Source: Actinomadura barringtoniae | GTDB lineage: Bacteria; Actinomycetota; Actinomycetes; Streptosporangiales; Streptosporangiaceae | Assembly (NCBI RefSeq): GCF_017573505.1 | Contig: NZ_JAGEOJ010000020.1 | Location: 1-64,000 of the forward strand | Length of the DNA: 64,000 bases | Direction: 5' to 3' | Part shown: positions 43,668 to 53,492 of the stretch, piece after piece | How positions within the stretch are numbered: position 1 is the stretch's first letter | Layout of the letters: each line of letters starts with the position of its first letter | Program-made: the position numbers and the translations under genes | Notes under the pieces: model-generated | Database searches by the model: none | Told to the model about the DNA's origin: nothing | Seen by the model: only the letters and a program-made list of their open reading frames with translations

Positions 43668-44804
43668 TCAGTTGAGGTTTCTGGCTGAGGTGAGTTGTGG
43701 TTGGAGGTCGAGGAAGGTTTGGTGGAGGAGGGCTCGGGCGCGGGTGAAGGAGCCGGGGACCAGGTGGCCGTAGATGCGGTAGGTGATTTCGATGCTGCGG
43801 TGGCCGAGCCAGCGGGAGACGTCGGTGATGGGGATGCCTGCGGCCAGGGCGGTGGAGGCGAAGCAATGGCGCAGGGAATGGGGGACGAAGCTCTCGGGGA
43901 GGCCCGCGCGGGTGATCCAGCGGCGGAAGTTCTCTTGGTAGGTCCTGCGGACGATGAGTTTCTGGCGGCGGCCCTGGAACAGGTAGCCGTCGGAGGTGGT
44001 GCCGTGGGCGGTGAGGTGGGATTGGAGGGCATCGTGGACGTAGAGCGGCAGGGGGATGTCGCGGTAGTCGCCCTTCTTGCGGAACTTCAAGGGGATGAGT
44101 TGGGCTGTCGGGTTGACCTGCTCGGTGACGCGCAAAATGTGGCCGTTGGCGCGTAGGCACCGGGTGTTGACGGCGAGGGCTTCGCCGATACGCAAGCCGC
44201 AGCCGTACATCAGCCAGACGGTGAGGGCCCAGTCCGCCGGGAGCTTGGCGGTCAGGTAACACAGTTGCACGTAGGCCGGCAGGACGAAGTCTGTCTCGGT
44301 GATGACGTCGGGGAGCTCGATGTCCAGGCAGGGCGACTCGGCGATCAGGCGGTCGCGCCTGGCCTCGTTGAAGACGGCCGCGACGACCAGGTGGGCTTCG
44401 TTGATGCGGCTGGCACCCAGTCCCTTGCTGCCCATCGAAATCAGGAGTTGTTTGATGTCCCGGCGGCGGATCGCGTTGAGCGGGCGGCGGCCGAAGGCAG
44501 GGTTGAGGTGGTTGCGCAAGAGTGAGTCGTAGACCAGGCGGGTGCCGTCGGCGATGTAGCGGCCGGCCAGCCAGGTCTCGGCATAGTCCTGGAACGCGAT
44601 CCGGCCCTCGTTGGGATCGATGAAGACTTGCGCCCTCTTGTCGTGCTCGACCTTGAGCGCGAAGTCCGCCGCCACCTTCAGATTGGTGCTGAAGGAACGT
44701 TCACGCTGGCGGCCGCCCTCGGCGCGGTACCGGACGACCCAAGCGTCAGGGCAGTCCGGCCAGGACTCCTCGGAGCATCGGCAACGCTTCAGGATCGAGG
44801 CCAT
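43668..44804 (-). CDS. int: Tyrosine recombinase integrase
   Basis: Integrase of 378 residues with an N-terminal SAM-like core-binding domain (FQDYAETWLAGRYIADGT). The catalytic residues are visible: Arg in GCGLRIGEALA, His-x-x-Arg in PHSLRHCFA, His in WLGHRSIEIT and Tyr in YRIYGH. A start at 44804 (MASILKRC) was chosen because it begins the usual N-terminus and overlaps the excisionase gene by 16 nt, as in pSAM2-type elements. The gene looks intact, in contrast to the rest of the element. No tRNA or obvious attachment site was found beside it. Confidence 0.93.
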   Translation of the reverse strand: MASILKRCRCSEESWPDCPDAWVVRYRAEGGRQRERSFSTNLKVAADFALKVEHDKRAQVFIDPNEGRIAFQDYAETWLAGRYIADGTRLVYDSLLRNHLNPAFGRRPLNAIRRRDIKQLLISMGSKGLGASRINEAHLVVAAVFNEARRDRLIAESPCLDIELPDVITETDFVLPAYVQLCYLTAKLPADWALTVWLMYGCGLRIGEALAVNTRCLRANGHILRVTEQVNPTAQLIPLKFRKKGDYRDIPLPLYVHDALQSHLTAHGTTSDGYLFQGRRQKLIVRRTYQENFRRWITRAGLPESFVPHSLRHCFASTALAAGIPITDVSRWLGHRSIEITYRIYGHLVPGSFTRARALLHQTFLDLQPQLTSARNLN

Positions 44805-45034
44805 CGGTCCCCACCCGTCGACGCCGGGACCTCGCGCCCCTCCAGCCACGCGTCAAGTTCCCGCTCACGGAACCTGAGGTGACGGCCCACCTTGTAGCCG
44901 CGCAGTCCCCACACCCGCCAGCACGAGTACACGGTCCGCTTCGGCACGCCAAGGAGCCGGGCCACCTCCTCGGCGTTCAGCAACCGGTTCGAACCGCCAA
45001 GCCGATGCCCGACCTCCACCTGCTGACTGACCAT
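44789..45034 (-). CDS. xis: Excisionase-type helix-turn-helix protein
   Basis: Protein of 81 residues with an excisionase/MerR-like winged helix: LLNAEEVARLLGVPKRTVYS, then YKVGRHLRFRERELDAWLEG. Such proteins steer integrase toward excision. The start at 45034 (MVSQQ) is favoured. It overlaps the integrase start by 16 nt, so the two are coupled. An AGTTA-TTA-TAACT repeat lies about 110 nt upstream (45141-45153) and could bind it or its regulator. Confidence 0.88.
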   Translation of the reverse strand: MVSQQVEVGHRLGGSNRLLNAEEVARLLGVPKRTVYSCWRVWGLRGYKVGRHLRFRERELDAWLEGREVPASTGGDRWPRS

Positions 45035-45361
45035 CTCTTCTCCCCGCACCGAACCTTGAACTGCTCGCGTTCAGATACGGCCCCAACCGACTCGACCAAG
45101 CGATGCGGTAGCACCGCTGCAGCAACCCGATGACATGTAGAGTTATTATAACTATACACTATCGGCCATGCACGCCTGGATCGGCCCAGCCGGGAGGGCT
45201 AAATACCCTTACCCGGTAGCGGGTGGGTCAGCAAAAACTCAGCACGGGGTCCATAAAAGACCGGATCTCGCAGGTATTTACGGACATCCAATGCTTGCCC
45301 AATGCTCGAGCGAGGATGGCACTCCGGGTCGGATGACCGGGAGGCTTCGGTGGACGTGAAA
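45035..45361. other. Boundary region between integrative element and core genes
   Basis: No gene was seen in this stretch of about 330 nt. It is notably AT-rich around 45138-45162, with a short inverted repeat AGTTA-TTA-TAACT at 45141-45153. The junction between element and core chromosome should lie here or near the integrase 3' end, but no tRNA 3' end or direct repeat could be identified by eye. Confidence 0.4.
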
Positions 45362-45393
45362 GTGCCCCTGACCAGGCACTTGGCCAGGGGCAC
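45362..45393. terminator. Hairpin terminator after acyl-CoA dehydrogenase
   Basis: GTGCCCCTG at 45362-45370 pairs with CAGGGGCAC at 45385-45393, extended inward by CCA/TGG past one mismatch, with a 6-nt loop. On the minus strand it follows the dehydrogenase stop by 14 nt and is followed by TTTC. Confidence 0.8.
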
Positions 45394-45406
45394 GTCTCTC
45401 TGAGGG

Positions 45407-46636
45407 CTACCGAACGGGGAGGCCCGTTAGGGTTCGGCCGATGACCAGGCGCTGGATTTCGGAGGTGCCCTCGAAGATGGTGAAGATCTTGGAGTCGCGG
45501 TGCATGCGCTCTACGGGGTATTCGCGGGTGTAGCCGTTGCCGCCGAGGATCTGGATGGCCTCTTCGGTGACGCGGACTGCGGCTTCGCTGGCCATGAGCT
45601 TGGCCATGGAGCCCTCGGCGTTGGTGAAGTCCTTGCCGGTGCGGGCCATCCAGGCGGCGCGCCAGACCATGAGGCGGGCGGCGTCGATCTGGCACTTCAT
45701 GTCGGCGAGCTTGAAGGCGATGGCCTGGAAGTCGCCGATCTTCTTGCCGAACTGCTCGCGGTCCTTGGCGTACTCCAGGGCGTAGTCGTAGGCGGCCCGG
45801 GCGACGCCGAGGGCCATCGCGCCGACGGTGGGGCGGGTGGTCTCGAAGGTCTTCATCGCGGCCTGGCCCTTGGCGCTCTTGCCCTCGCGGACGCGGGCGA
45901 TGCGAGCGTCGAACTTCTCCTTGCCGCCGACGATGAGGTGGCTGGGGATCCGGACGTTGTCCAGGATCACCTCGGCGGTGTGGGAGGCGCGGATGCCGTG
46001 CTTCTTGAACTTCTGGCCCTGCTTCAGGCCCGGGGTGTGCGGCGGGACGATGAAGCTGGCCTGGCCGCGGCTGCCGAGGTCGGGGTGGACGGAGGCGACG
46101 ACGACGTGGATGTCGGCGATGCCGCCGTTGGTGGCCCACGTCTTGGTGCCGTTGATCACCCACTCGTCCTTGGCCTCGTCGAAGGTGGCGCGGGTGCGGA
46201 TGGAGCCCACGTCGCTGCCCGCGTCGGGCTCGGAGGCGCAGAACGCGCCGAGCTTCACGTCGTCGGGGGTGCCGAACATCTGCGGGACCCACTCGGCGAT
46301 CTGCTCGGGCAGGCCCACGGCGGCGATGGAGGCCGCGGCGAGGCCGGTGCCGACGATGGAAAGGGCGATGCCGGCGTCACCCCAGAACAGCTCCTCGAAA
46401 GCGACCGGAATGCCCAGGCCGGTCGGCTCGAGCCACTGGGTGGCGAAGAAGTCCAGCGAGTAGAGGCCTACCTTGGAGGCCTCCTGGATGAGCGGCCAAG
46501 GGGTCTCCTCACGCTCATCCCACTCCTCGGCGGCGGGACGTACGACGTCCTTGGCGAAGTCGTGGACCCACTGCCGAACTTCGCTGACGTCCTCGCTGAG
46601 CTCCAGCGAGAACGGCGTCGCCTCGGTGCTCGTCAT
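45407..46636 (-). CDS. Acyl-CoA dehydrogenase
   Basis: FAD enzyme of 409 residues that oxidises acyl-CoA to enoyl-CoA. Seen are the FAD/substrate segments FCASEPDAGSDVGSI and INGTKTWATNGG, DREQFGKKIGDFQAI, and the C-terminal ILGGNGYTREYPVERMHRD followed by IFEGTSEIQR, which holds the usual catalytic Glu. The start at 46636 was chosen because GGAGAGAGGG precedes it. Two GTTACC-N3-GGTAAC-like repeats lie just upstream, suggesting control by a TetR-type repressor. It appears monocistronic. The acyl chain preferred cannot be read from sequence. Confidence 0.94.
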   Translation of the reverse strand: MTSTEATPFSLELSEDVSEVRQWVHDFAKDVVRPAAEEWDEREETPWPLIQEASKVGLYSLDFFATQWLEPTGLGIPVAFEELFWGDAGIALSIVGTGLAAASIAAVGLPEQIAEWVPQMFGTPDDVKLGAFCASEPDAGSDVGSIRTRATFDEAKDEWVINGTKTWATNGGIADIHVVVASVHPDLGSRGQASFIVPPHTPGLKQGQKFKKHGIRASHTAEVILDNVRIPSHLIVGGKEKFDARIARVREGKSAKGQAAMKTFETTRPTVGAMALGVARAAYDYALEYAKDREQFGKKIGDFQAIAFKLADMKCQIDAARLMVWRAAWMARTGKDFTNAEGSMAKLMASEAAVRVTEEAIQILGGNGYTREYPVERMHRDSKIFTIFEGTSEIQRLVIGRTLTGLPVR

Positions 46637-46665
46637 CGTTATTGACCCTCTCTCCAATATCGTCT

Positions 46666-46705
46666 GTTACCAACGGTAGCATTCGTTGGGGTTACCGGTG
46701 GTAAC
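46666..46705. promoter_or_regulatory. Twin GTTACC-N3-GGTAAC operators upstream of acyl-CoA dehydrogenase
   Basis: A perfect inverted repeat GTTACC-GGT-GGTAAC lies at 46691-46705, and a one-mismatch copy GTTACC-AAC-GGTAGC at 46666-46680. The centres are 25 bp apart and 37-62 nt upstream of the start codon, where the -35 region should lie. The form is typical of TetR-family operators; the repressor gene is not in the window. Confidence 0.6.
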
Positions 46706-46756
46706 ACCGTGGCCAGAGTCACAGGCACGGTGATGGAGAGGGTTCGGTCGTTGTAG

Positions 46757-47734
46757 TCAGGAGAGCAAGGAGCGGCGGGAGGCGGCGTACTCGGTTATCT
46801 CGGCCATCGGGGGGCGCTCCCCCACGCCGATGTCGCTGACACGTATGTCGTGGCCGTCGGAGACCCGCCGGAACTGCGTCAAAGCGGTCGCCGGCTCTTC
46901 CAGGGGCATCATGCGGCCGTGCTGCTCCAGGCGGGACCAGGCGGTCAGCATGATCTGGCTGGACATCGCGCCCAGGGCCTCGGTGGTCTGGTGGGAGTGA
47001 ACGCGGCGCCCGAGGTCCACCTGGGCGATCGCGTCCAGGCCCGCCAGGCGGAAGACGTCCAGGAGAAGGCCCAGCTCGACGCCGTAGCCGGTCACGAACG
47101 GGAGCTGCTCCAGGAGTTCGCGGCGGCCCGCGTACTCCCCGCCGAGCGGCTGCATGACCCCGGCGAGCATCGGCCAGTGCAGGTTGATCAGCGGGCGCGC
47201 GACCAGCTCGGTGACCCGGCCGCCGCCGCCCTCGACCCGGGTCTCGCCGTTGATCAGCGGCCGGTCGTAACAGCCCTTGACGTAGGCGATCTGGGGGTCT
47301 GCGAGCAGCGGGCCCAGCAGACCGGTGATGTAGGAGGAGGTGAAGCCGCGCAGGTCGGCGTCGATGAAGACGATCAAGTCCCCGGTGGTGACGGCGAGGG
47401 ACTTCCACAGGGCCTCGCCCTTGCCCGACATGCGGCCCTCGGCGGGCAGGACGTCGTCCTGGCAGACCACCTCGGCGCCCGCCTCGGCGGCCACGGCGGC
47501 GGTCCGGTCGCTCGAACGGGAGTCGACCACGACGATCTCGTCCACCAGCGGGGCCTGTTCGACCAGCTCCCGTTGGATCACGCCGACGATCGTGCCGACC
47601 GTCGCCTCCTCGTCGCGGGCGGGCAGAACGACGCTGATCCGGGTGTCGCCCTTGGCGGCCAGCAGGGTCTGCAGGGGCCAGTCCGCCGCCGCGCTGGTAC
47701 GGCGGCGCAACCATTTCGCGACCTCAGGCAGCAC
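46757..47734 (-). CDS. gpgS: Glucosyl-3-phosphoglycerate synthase
   Basis: GT81-type glycosyltransferase of 325 residues that joins glucose from UDP-glucose to 3-phosphoglycerate, the first step toward glucosylglycerate and methylglucose lipopolysaccharides in actinobacteria. Seen are SVVLPARDEEATVG, VVDSRSSDRT, GKGEALWKS, the metal-binding FIDADLRGF and a VTGYGVELGLL segment, all matching the mycobacterial enzyme. The neighbours (acyl-CoA dehydrogenase, RamB) are on the same strand but with separate promoter-sized gaps. Confidence 0.9.
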   Translation of the reverse strand: MLPEVAKWLRRRTSAAADWPLQTLLAAKGDTRISVVLPARDEEATVGTIVGVIQRELVEQAPLVDEIVVVDSRSSDRTAAVAAEAGAEVVCQDDVLPAEGRMSGKGEALWKSLAVTTGDLIVFIDADLRGFTSSYITGLLGPLLADPQIAYVKGCYDRPLINGETRVEGGGGRVTELVARPLINLHWPMLAGVMQPLGGEYAGRRELLEQLPFVTGYGVELGLLLDVFRLAGLDAIAQVDLGRRVHSHQTTEALGAMSSQIMLTAWSRLEQHGRMMPLEEPATALTQFRRVSDGHDIRVSDIGVGERPPMAEITEYAASRRSLLS

Positions 47735-47936
47735 TCGCTCTCCCTCTCCCGCGGACCCTCTTGCGGACTTCCCTGCCGATCATTCTCGCGTCTCCACACG
47801 GAACGTCTCCTCTAAGGAAACACCGCGTCACCGCAGATCATTCACCGGTGGAACGCGCCAGGGCGGATCGACCCCAAGAGTTAACAACGCCACAACACGC
47901 CGGTTATGCGGCGGCGTGCCGGTCCAGGCGCACCCG

Positions 47937-49406
47937 TTATCCGGCGGCGTGCCGGTCCAGGAAGGCGTAGACGTCGGCCTCGTCGACCCCCGGGAAGGCC
48001 CCGGGCGGCAGCACCGACAGCACGTGCGAGTGGGCGCGGGCCGACGGCCAGGCCATGCCCTCCCACCGTTCGGCGAGCTCCTTAGGCGGCCGCTGGCAGC
48101 AGTCGCCGTCGGGGCAGCCGGACTTGACCCGGTTGGTGGTCTCGCGGCCCCGGAACCACCGTGAATCCTCGAACTTCACCCCCAGGGTGATCGCGAAGTC
48201 CCTCTCGTGGGAGGGGTCGATGTGGGAGAGGCACCAGTAGGTGCCCTTGGAGGTGTCGGTGTACTGGTAGTAGACCGAGAACCGGTCCGCGGCGCCGAAG
48301 ACGTGGCGTCCCGCCCATTCCCGGCACATCCGCTGGCCCTCGATGGCACCGTCCTCGTCCTGCGGGAAGAGCAGGCCGTCGTTGGCGTAGGCCTTGTAGA
48401 TGGTGCCGTTCTCGTCGTTCTTGGTGAAGTGCAGGTGCAGGTCCAGGTGGTGGGTCGCGACGTTGGTGAAGCGGTGGGCGGCCATCTCGTACGAGACCGA
48501 GAAGACGTCGGCGAGGTCCTCCACCGACAGCTCGCGGGCCTGCTTGGCCTCCTGGAGGTACGGCACGACGGCCCGTTCGGGCATCAGCATCGCGGCGCCG
48601 AAGTAGTTGGCCTCGACCCGCTGCCGCAGGAAGTCGGCGAAGTCGCGCGGAACGTCGTGGTCCAGGGCGATGTGGCCGAGCGTCTGGAGCAGGATCGTGC
48701 GCGGCGTGTGCATGCCGAGCTGCTCGCGCTCCAGGTAGATCCGGCGGTGCCGCTGGTCGGTGATCGACCGGACCGAACGCGGCAGGTCCTGGACGTACTG
48801 GAGATCGAATCCGAAGTGGTGGACCAGCTGCATCAGCATGCCCTGCGACACCGCGCCGCCGCGGTAGCCGATCGCGTCCAGCGTCTGGGCGGCCACCTGC
48901 TCGATCTCGCCGAAGTAGTTGCCGCGCTCGTGCATCTGCTGCCGCAGCGCCGCGTTGGCCTTGCGGGCCTCCTCGGGGCTCGCGGTCGGCTTGGTACGGC
49001 TGCGCCGCAGCTCCCCGTAGAGGGCGAGGATGTGCTCGATGACCTCGTTCGGCATCCGCTTGCTGACCTTGAGGTGCGACAGGCCCAGCGTCTTGTAGAG
49101 GGGGTCGCGCTGCGCCTCCTCCAGGGAGATCTCCAGCTGGGCGCGGCGGCTCGGCGGCTGGCGGCGCAGAAGTTCTTCCACCGGAACGTCCAGCGCGTGC
49201 GCGAGGGACTGCAGCAGCGAGAGCTTGGGCTCGCGCCGCCCGTTCTCCAGCAGGGACAGCTGGGACGGTGCCCGGCCGACGCGTTCCCCCAGGTCGGAGA
49301 GCGTCATGCTCCGGTTCCGCCGCAGATGGCGCAGGCGCTGCCCAAAGGTGACGAGATCTACGTCACTCGTCAAGTTGAGGGGTTCTTCTGGCCGCAAGGT
49401 CGTCAC
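47937..49406 (-). CDS. ramB: RamB-type regulator of acetate metabolism
   Basis: Regulator of 489 residues. An N-terminal XRE helix-turn-helix (SDLGERVGRAPSQLSLLENG) is followed by an IrrE/ImmA-like domain whose zinc-protease motif is degenerate (TLGHIALDH instead of HExxH) and by the C-terminal domain with cysteines (CPDGDCC) typical of RamB. RamB controls isocitrate lyase and other acetate genes, and aceA starts 117 nt away in the opposite direction, which strongly supports the call. The start is GTG at 49406; a nearby ATG is out of frame. Confidence 0.9.
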   Translation of the reverse strand: MTTLRPEEPLNLTSDVDLVTFGQRLRHLRRNRSMTLSDLGERVGRAPSQLSLLENGRREPKLSLLQSLAHALDVPVEELLRRQPPSRRAQLEISLEEAQRDPLYKTLGLSHLKVSKRMPNEVIEHILALYGELRRSRTKPTASPEEARKANAALRQQMHERGNYFGEIEQVAAQTLDAIGYRGGAVSQGMLMQLVHHFGFDLQYVQDLPRSVRSITDQRHRRIYLEREQLGMHTPRTILLQTLGHIALDHDVPRDFADFLRQRVEANYFGAAMLMPERAVVPYLQEAKQARELSVEDLADVFSVSYEMAAHRFTNVATHHLDLHLHFTKNDENGTIYKAYANDGLLFPQDEDGAIEGQRMCREWAGRHVFGAADRFSVYYQYTDTSKGTYWCLSHIDPSHERDFAITLGVKFEDSRWFRGRETTNRVKSGCPDGDCCQRPPKELAERWEGMAWPSARAHSHVLSVLPPGAFPGVDEADVYAFLDRHAAG

Positions 49407-49418
49407 GGCTTCATGATA

Positions 49419-49431
49419 GCGGAAATTTCGC
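49419..49431. promoter_or_regulatory. Candidate RamB operator between ramB and aceA
   Basis: A near-palindrome GCG-GAAATTT-CGC lies 13 nt upstream of the ramB start in the divergent ramB-aceA gap. It is AT-rich in the middle like known RamB boxes, though it does not match the corynebacterial consensus closely. It would suit autoregulation. Confidence 0.4.
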
Positions 49432-49523
49432 AGTTCTTCTGTTACTCACGAGTTCATTTGGGGCTTGCGGCCGGGGCAGGATCGTGGCCAAGCACCCAGG
49501 GGACGACACAGAAGGGCAAGACA

Positions 49524-50807
<1,284 letters not shown>

Positions 50808-50856
50808 GGCGTCTCTGAGCTCAGCTGATCTGAGCTCACCTGAGCCATAGAGCACG

Positions 50857-50896
50857 AGAAGGCCCCACGGGTTCCTACACCCCCGTGGGGCCTTCT
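50857..50896 (+). terminator. Strong hairpin terminator after aceA
   Basis: A perfect 15-bp stem (AGAAGGCCCCACGGG at 50857-50871 against 50882-50896) with a 10-nt loop lies 50 nt after the aceA stop and ends in TTCTTG. Confidence 0.93.
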
Positions 50897-51058
50897 TGTA
50901 TGCGCTGGTACTTCTTGTGCGCGTTGGTATGCCCTTGTATGCGCAGCACGGCCGGATCCGGCAGGCCATACGGCCACATTCGGAACGACTATCGACATTG
51001 CATACCCAACCAGGCAATGTAGGCACGCTGTTCGATCACTCAAGGGAGAGGACCGACC

Positions 51059-52552
51059 ATGGCGTTGCGCTCATCCGCGCGCATCCCTCAACGCCGTACC
51101 CCGGCGCTGCGCACCCTTTCACTGGCCGCCGCCGCGGTCACCGCCGCCTCGCTGGCCGCCGCTCCGGCGGCGTCGGCGAACGTCGCCGGCCACGGGCACG
51201 GACACGGCCCGTACACCCCGGGGGCGCCCGGCATCAACGACCCGTATTTCCCGCTCGAAGGCAACGGCGGGTACGACGTCAAGCACTATGGCATCAACTT
51301 CTCCTACGACCCTGCGACCAAGCAGCTGGACAGCACGGCGACCATCACCTCCCGTGCGACCCAGAACCTGTCCAGCTTCGACCTGGACCTGCAGCAGCTC
51401 GACGTCTCCAGCGTGACCGTGGACGGCAAGAAGGCCGACTTCACGCGGAACGGCCAGGAACTGGTCATCACGCCCAAGCACAAGCTCAAGGAGGGCTCGT
51501 ACTTCGTCACGGCCGTCAAGTACGGCGGCGTGCCGAAGACGATCGTCGGCTCGCCCGTGGTGTTCGGGTCGCCGTACGGCTTCGTGCACACCGACGACGG
51601 CGCGTTCATGGGCGACGAGCCCGACGCCTCCTCGACGTGGTTCCCCTCCAACGACCACCCGAGCGACAAGGCGGCCTTCACCTTCAAGGTGACGGTGCCC
51701 GAGGGCCTGTCGGTCATGTCCAACGGCCGGCTGGTCTCCCAGCGGACCAGGAACGGCAAGTCCACCTTCGTGTGGGACGAGAAGACGCCGATCTCGACCT
51801 ACCTGGCCACCGCCGACGTCGGCAAGTGGATCATGAAGTCGGGCAAGACGCCGGGCGGCGTGCCGATGACCATCGGCGTTGACCCGAAGCTCGTCGGCCG
51901 TGACCCGAACAACCCCGACCCGGTGAAGTTCTTCTGGGACACCACCGGTGAGGCCACCGACCTGTGGGTGAAGACCTACGGCAAGTGGCCGTTCGACTCG
52001 ACCGGAGCCATCGCCGACCTGGCGACCTACAACGGCCAGACGATCGGGTTCTCGCTGGAGACGGCGACCCGGCCGCTCTACTCCGACGTGCGCAGCACCA
52101 CCACGATCGCGCACGAGCTCGCCCACCAGTACTTCGGCGACTCGGTGTCGGTGCGCGACTGGTCGAACATCTGGCTGAACGAGAGCTTCGCCACCTGGAA
52201 CCACCTGTGGTGGAACGAGCTGCACGGCGGGGCCACGGTCCACGACGCGGTGCGCACGGTCTACAACACCCGGCCGGCGAGCTGGTGGGACGTCGAGATC
52301 GGCAACCCCAAGCACGACACGATGTTCCACGACCGCGTGTACAACGGCGGCGCCATGGTGCTGCAGTTCCTGCGCGAGAAGGTCGGCGCCGACACGTTCA
52401 ACAAGATCCTGCGTACCTGGTACGCGGAGCACAAGAACAGCACCGGCACGACCGACCAGTTCAACGCGACGGCGAACCGCGTGAGCGGCCAGAACCTCGA
52501 CGCGTTCTTCGACAAGTGGATCCACTCGACCGGCAAGCCGCCGCTCGACTAG
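51059..52552 (+). CDS. Secreted M1-family zinc metallopeptidase
   Basis: Protein of 497 residues. A signal peptide (basic start, hydrophobic LSLAAAAVTAASLAAAPAA, cleavage near ASA) leads to a GHGHGHG stretch and then a beta-rich N-terminal domain. The catalytic domain has the zinc motif HELAHQYFGD near residue 352 and the third ligand in NESFATW near 374, as in gluzincins of the M1 aminopeptidase group. The usual GxMEN exopeptidase motif is replaced by IGFSLET, as in bacterial secreted relatives. It is shorter than classic M1 enzymes and lacks the C-terminal helical domain. A hairpin terminator follows. Confidence 0.92.
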   Translation: MALRSSARIPQRRTPALRTLSLAAAAVTAASLAAAPAASANVAGHGHGHGPYTPGAPGINDPYFPLEGNGGYDVKHYGINFSYDPATKQLDSTATITSRATQNLSSFDLDLQQLDVSSVTVDGKKADFTRNGQELVITPKHKLKEGSYFVTAVKYGGVPKTIVGSPVVFGSPYGFVHTDDGAFMGDEPDASSTWFPSNDHPSDKAAFTFKVTVPEGLSVMSNGRLVSQRTRNGKSTFVWDEKTPISTYLATADVGKWIMKSGKTPGGVPMTIGVDPKLVGRDPNNPDPVKFFWDTTGEATDLWVKTYGKWPFDSTGAIADLATYNGQTIGFSLETATRPLYSDVRSTTTIAHELAHQYFGDSVSVRDWSNIWLNESFATWNHLWWNELHGGATVHDAVRTVYNTRPASWWDVEIGNPKHDTMFHDRVYNGGAMVLQFLREKVGADTFNKILRTWYAEHKNSTGTTDQFNATANRVSGQNLDAFFDKWIHSTGKPPLD

Positions 52553-52593
52553 GACCACGCGTCCAGCACAACAATCCGTAGAACCACCGCGCG

Positions 52594-52628
52594 GCAAGAC
52601 CGGGCCCTCCCCTCAGGCCCGGTCTTGC
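52594..52628 (+). terminator. Hairpin terminator after M1 peptidase
   Basis: A 13-bp stem (GCAAGACCGGGCC at 52594-52606 against 52616-52628) with a 9-nt loop lies 42 nt after the peptidase stop. Confidence 0.9.
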
Positions 52629-52703
52629 TCGTGTAAGGAGTTGCGCTCCGTTAGTGGCTTTTTACATGGATCTGCCCCGTGTCCGTCCATATGCTCTAGG
52701 CGG

Positions 52704-53492
52704 GTGGGGGTCTTTCCTTGGGTCGCTTGGTACGGGTTCCGTAGATACACCGCTTATCCGCTCAGCTCCGCGGCCGAGGCCGTAACCAACACCGTCTTCG
52801 GCTTCATGCGCGCCTACGTGCTCATCGCCCTGTGGCACGCACGCCCGGCGCTCGGCGGCTACGACGTGGCGGACGCGGTCACGTTCTGCTTCATCACGCA
52901 GGCGATGATCGGGCCGGTCCAGCTCTTCCGCGGGCTGGAGCTGTCCGAACGGATCCGCAGCGGCGACGTCGCGATCGATCTGTACCGGCCGGTGGGGCTC
53001 CAGGGCTGGTGGCTGGCCGACGACATCGGGCGGGCGAGCGCGGAGATGCTGCTGCGCAGCGCGCTGCCGCTGGTGGCGGGCGCGGTGGTCTTCGATCTGA
53101 ACGTGCCGTCCGCGCCGGGCCTCGCCGCGTTCGCGCTGTCGGCGATGCTGGGCGTGCTGGTCAGCTTCGCGATCCGCTACCTGGTCGCGCTCGCGGTGTT
53201 CTGGCTGCACGACGACCGGGGATTGCAGTCGATCGCGCTGGTGATGTCGCTGTTCTTCTCCGGGATGATCCTGCCGCTGGTCGTCTTTCCCGGCTGGCTG
53301 GCCTCGATCGCCCAGGCGATGCCGTGGGCGGCGCTCGTGCAGGTCCCGGCGGACGTTTTCCTCGGCAAGCACACCGGGACGGATCTGCTCGGCGCACTCG
53401 GTTTCCAGGCGGGCTGGGCCGTCGCGCTGCTGGCCGCCGGCGCAGCGCTCACCGCCGCCGCGCGACGGAAGCTGGTGATTCACGGTGGGTAG
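52704..53492 (+). CDS. ABC-2 type permease subunit 1
   Basis: Membrane protein of about 262 residues with six predicted helices and the DUF990-like pattern of an ABC-2 exporter (RIRSGDVAIDLYRPV, then LFFSGMILPLVVFPGWL). The GTG at 52704 was chosen because similarity starts there; the longer frame upstream runs into the previous terminator area. No good ribosome site was seen. It overlaps the second permease gene by 8 nt and forms an exporter with it and the ATPase at 54291. The substrate is unknown. Confidence 0.85.
   Translation: MGVFPWVAWYGFRRYTAYPLSSAAEAVTNTVFGFMRAYVLIALWHARPALGGYDVADAVTFCFITQAMIGPVQLFRGLELSERIRSGDVAIDLYRPVGLQGWWLADDIGRASAEMLLRSALPLVAGAVVFDLNVPSAPGLAAFALSAMLGVLVSFAIRYLVALAVFWLHDDRGLQSIALVMSLFFSGMILPLVVFPGWLASIAQAMPWAALVQVPADVFLGKHTGTDLLGALGFQAGWAVALLAAGAALTAAARRKLVIHGG

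Noticed and set aside
43668..45400. A tRNA gene or attachment-site duplication next to the integrase
   Set aside because: No cloverleaf or matching direct repeat could be found by reading; an att site may exist but cannot be supported.
48207..49523. Long N-terminal extension of isocitrate lyase
   Set aside because: The frame is open upstream but antisense to ramB; the family N-terminus begins at ATG 49524, which has its own ribosome site.
51119..52597. A 492-codon minus-strand frame opposite the M1 peptidase
   Set aside because: The plus strand has a signal peptide and HExxH/NESFA motifs; the antisense frame has none.
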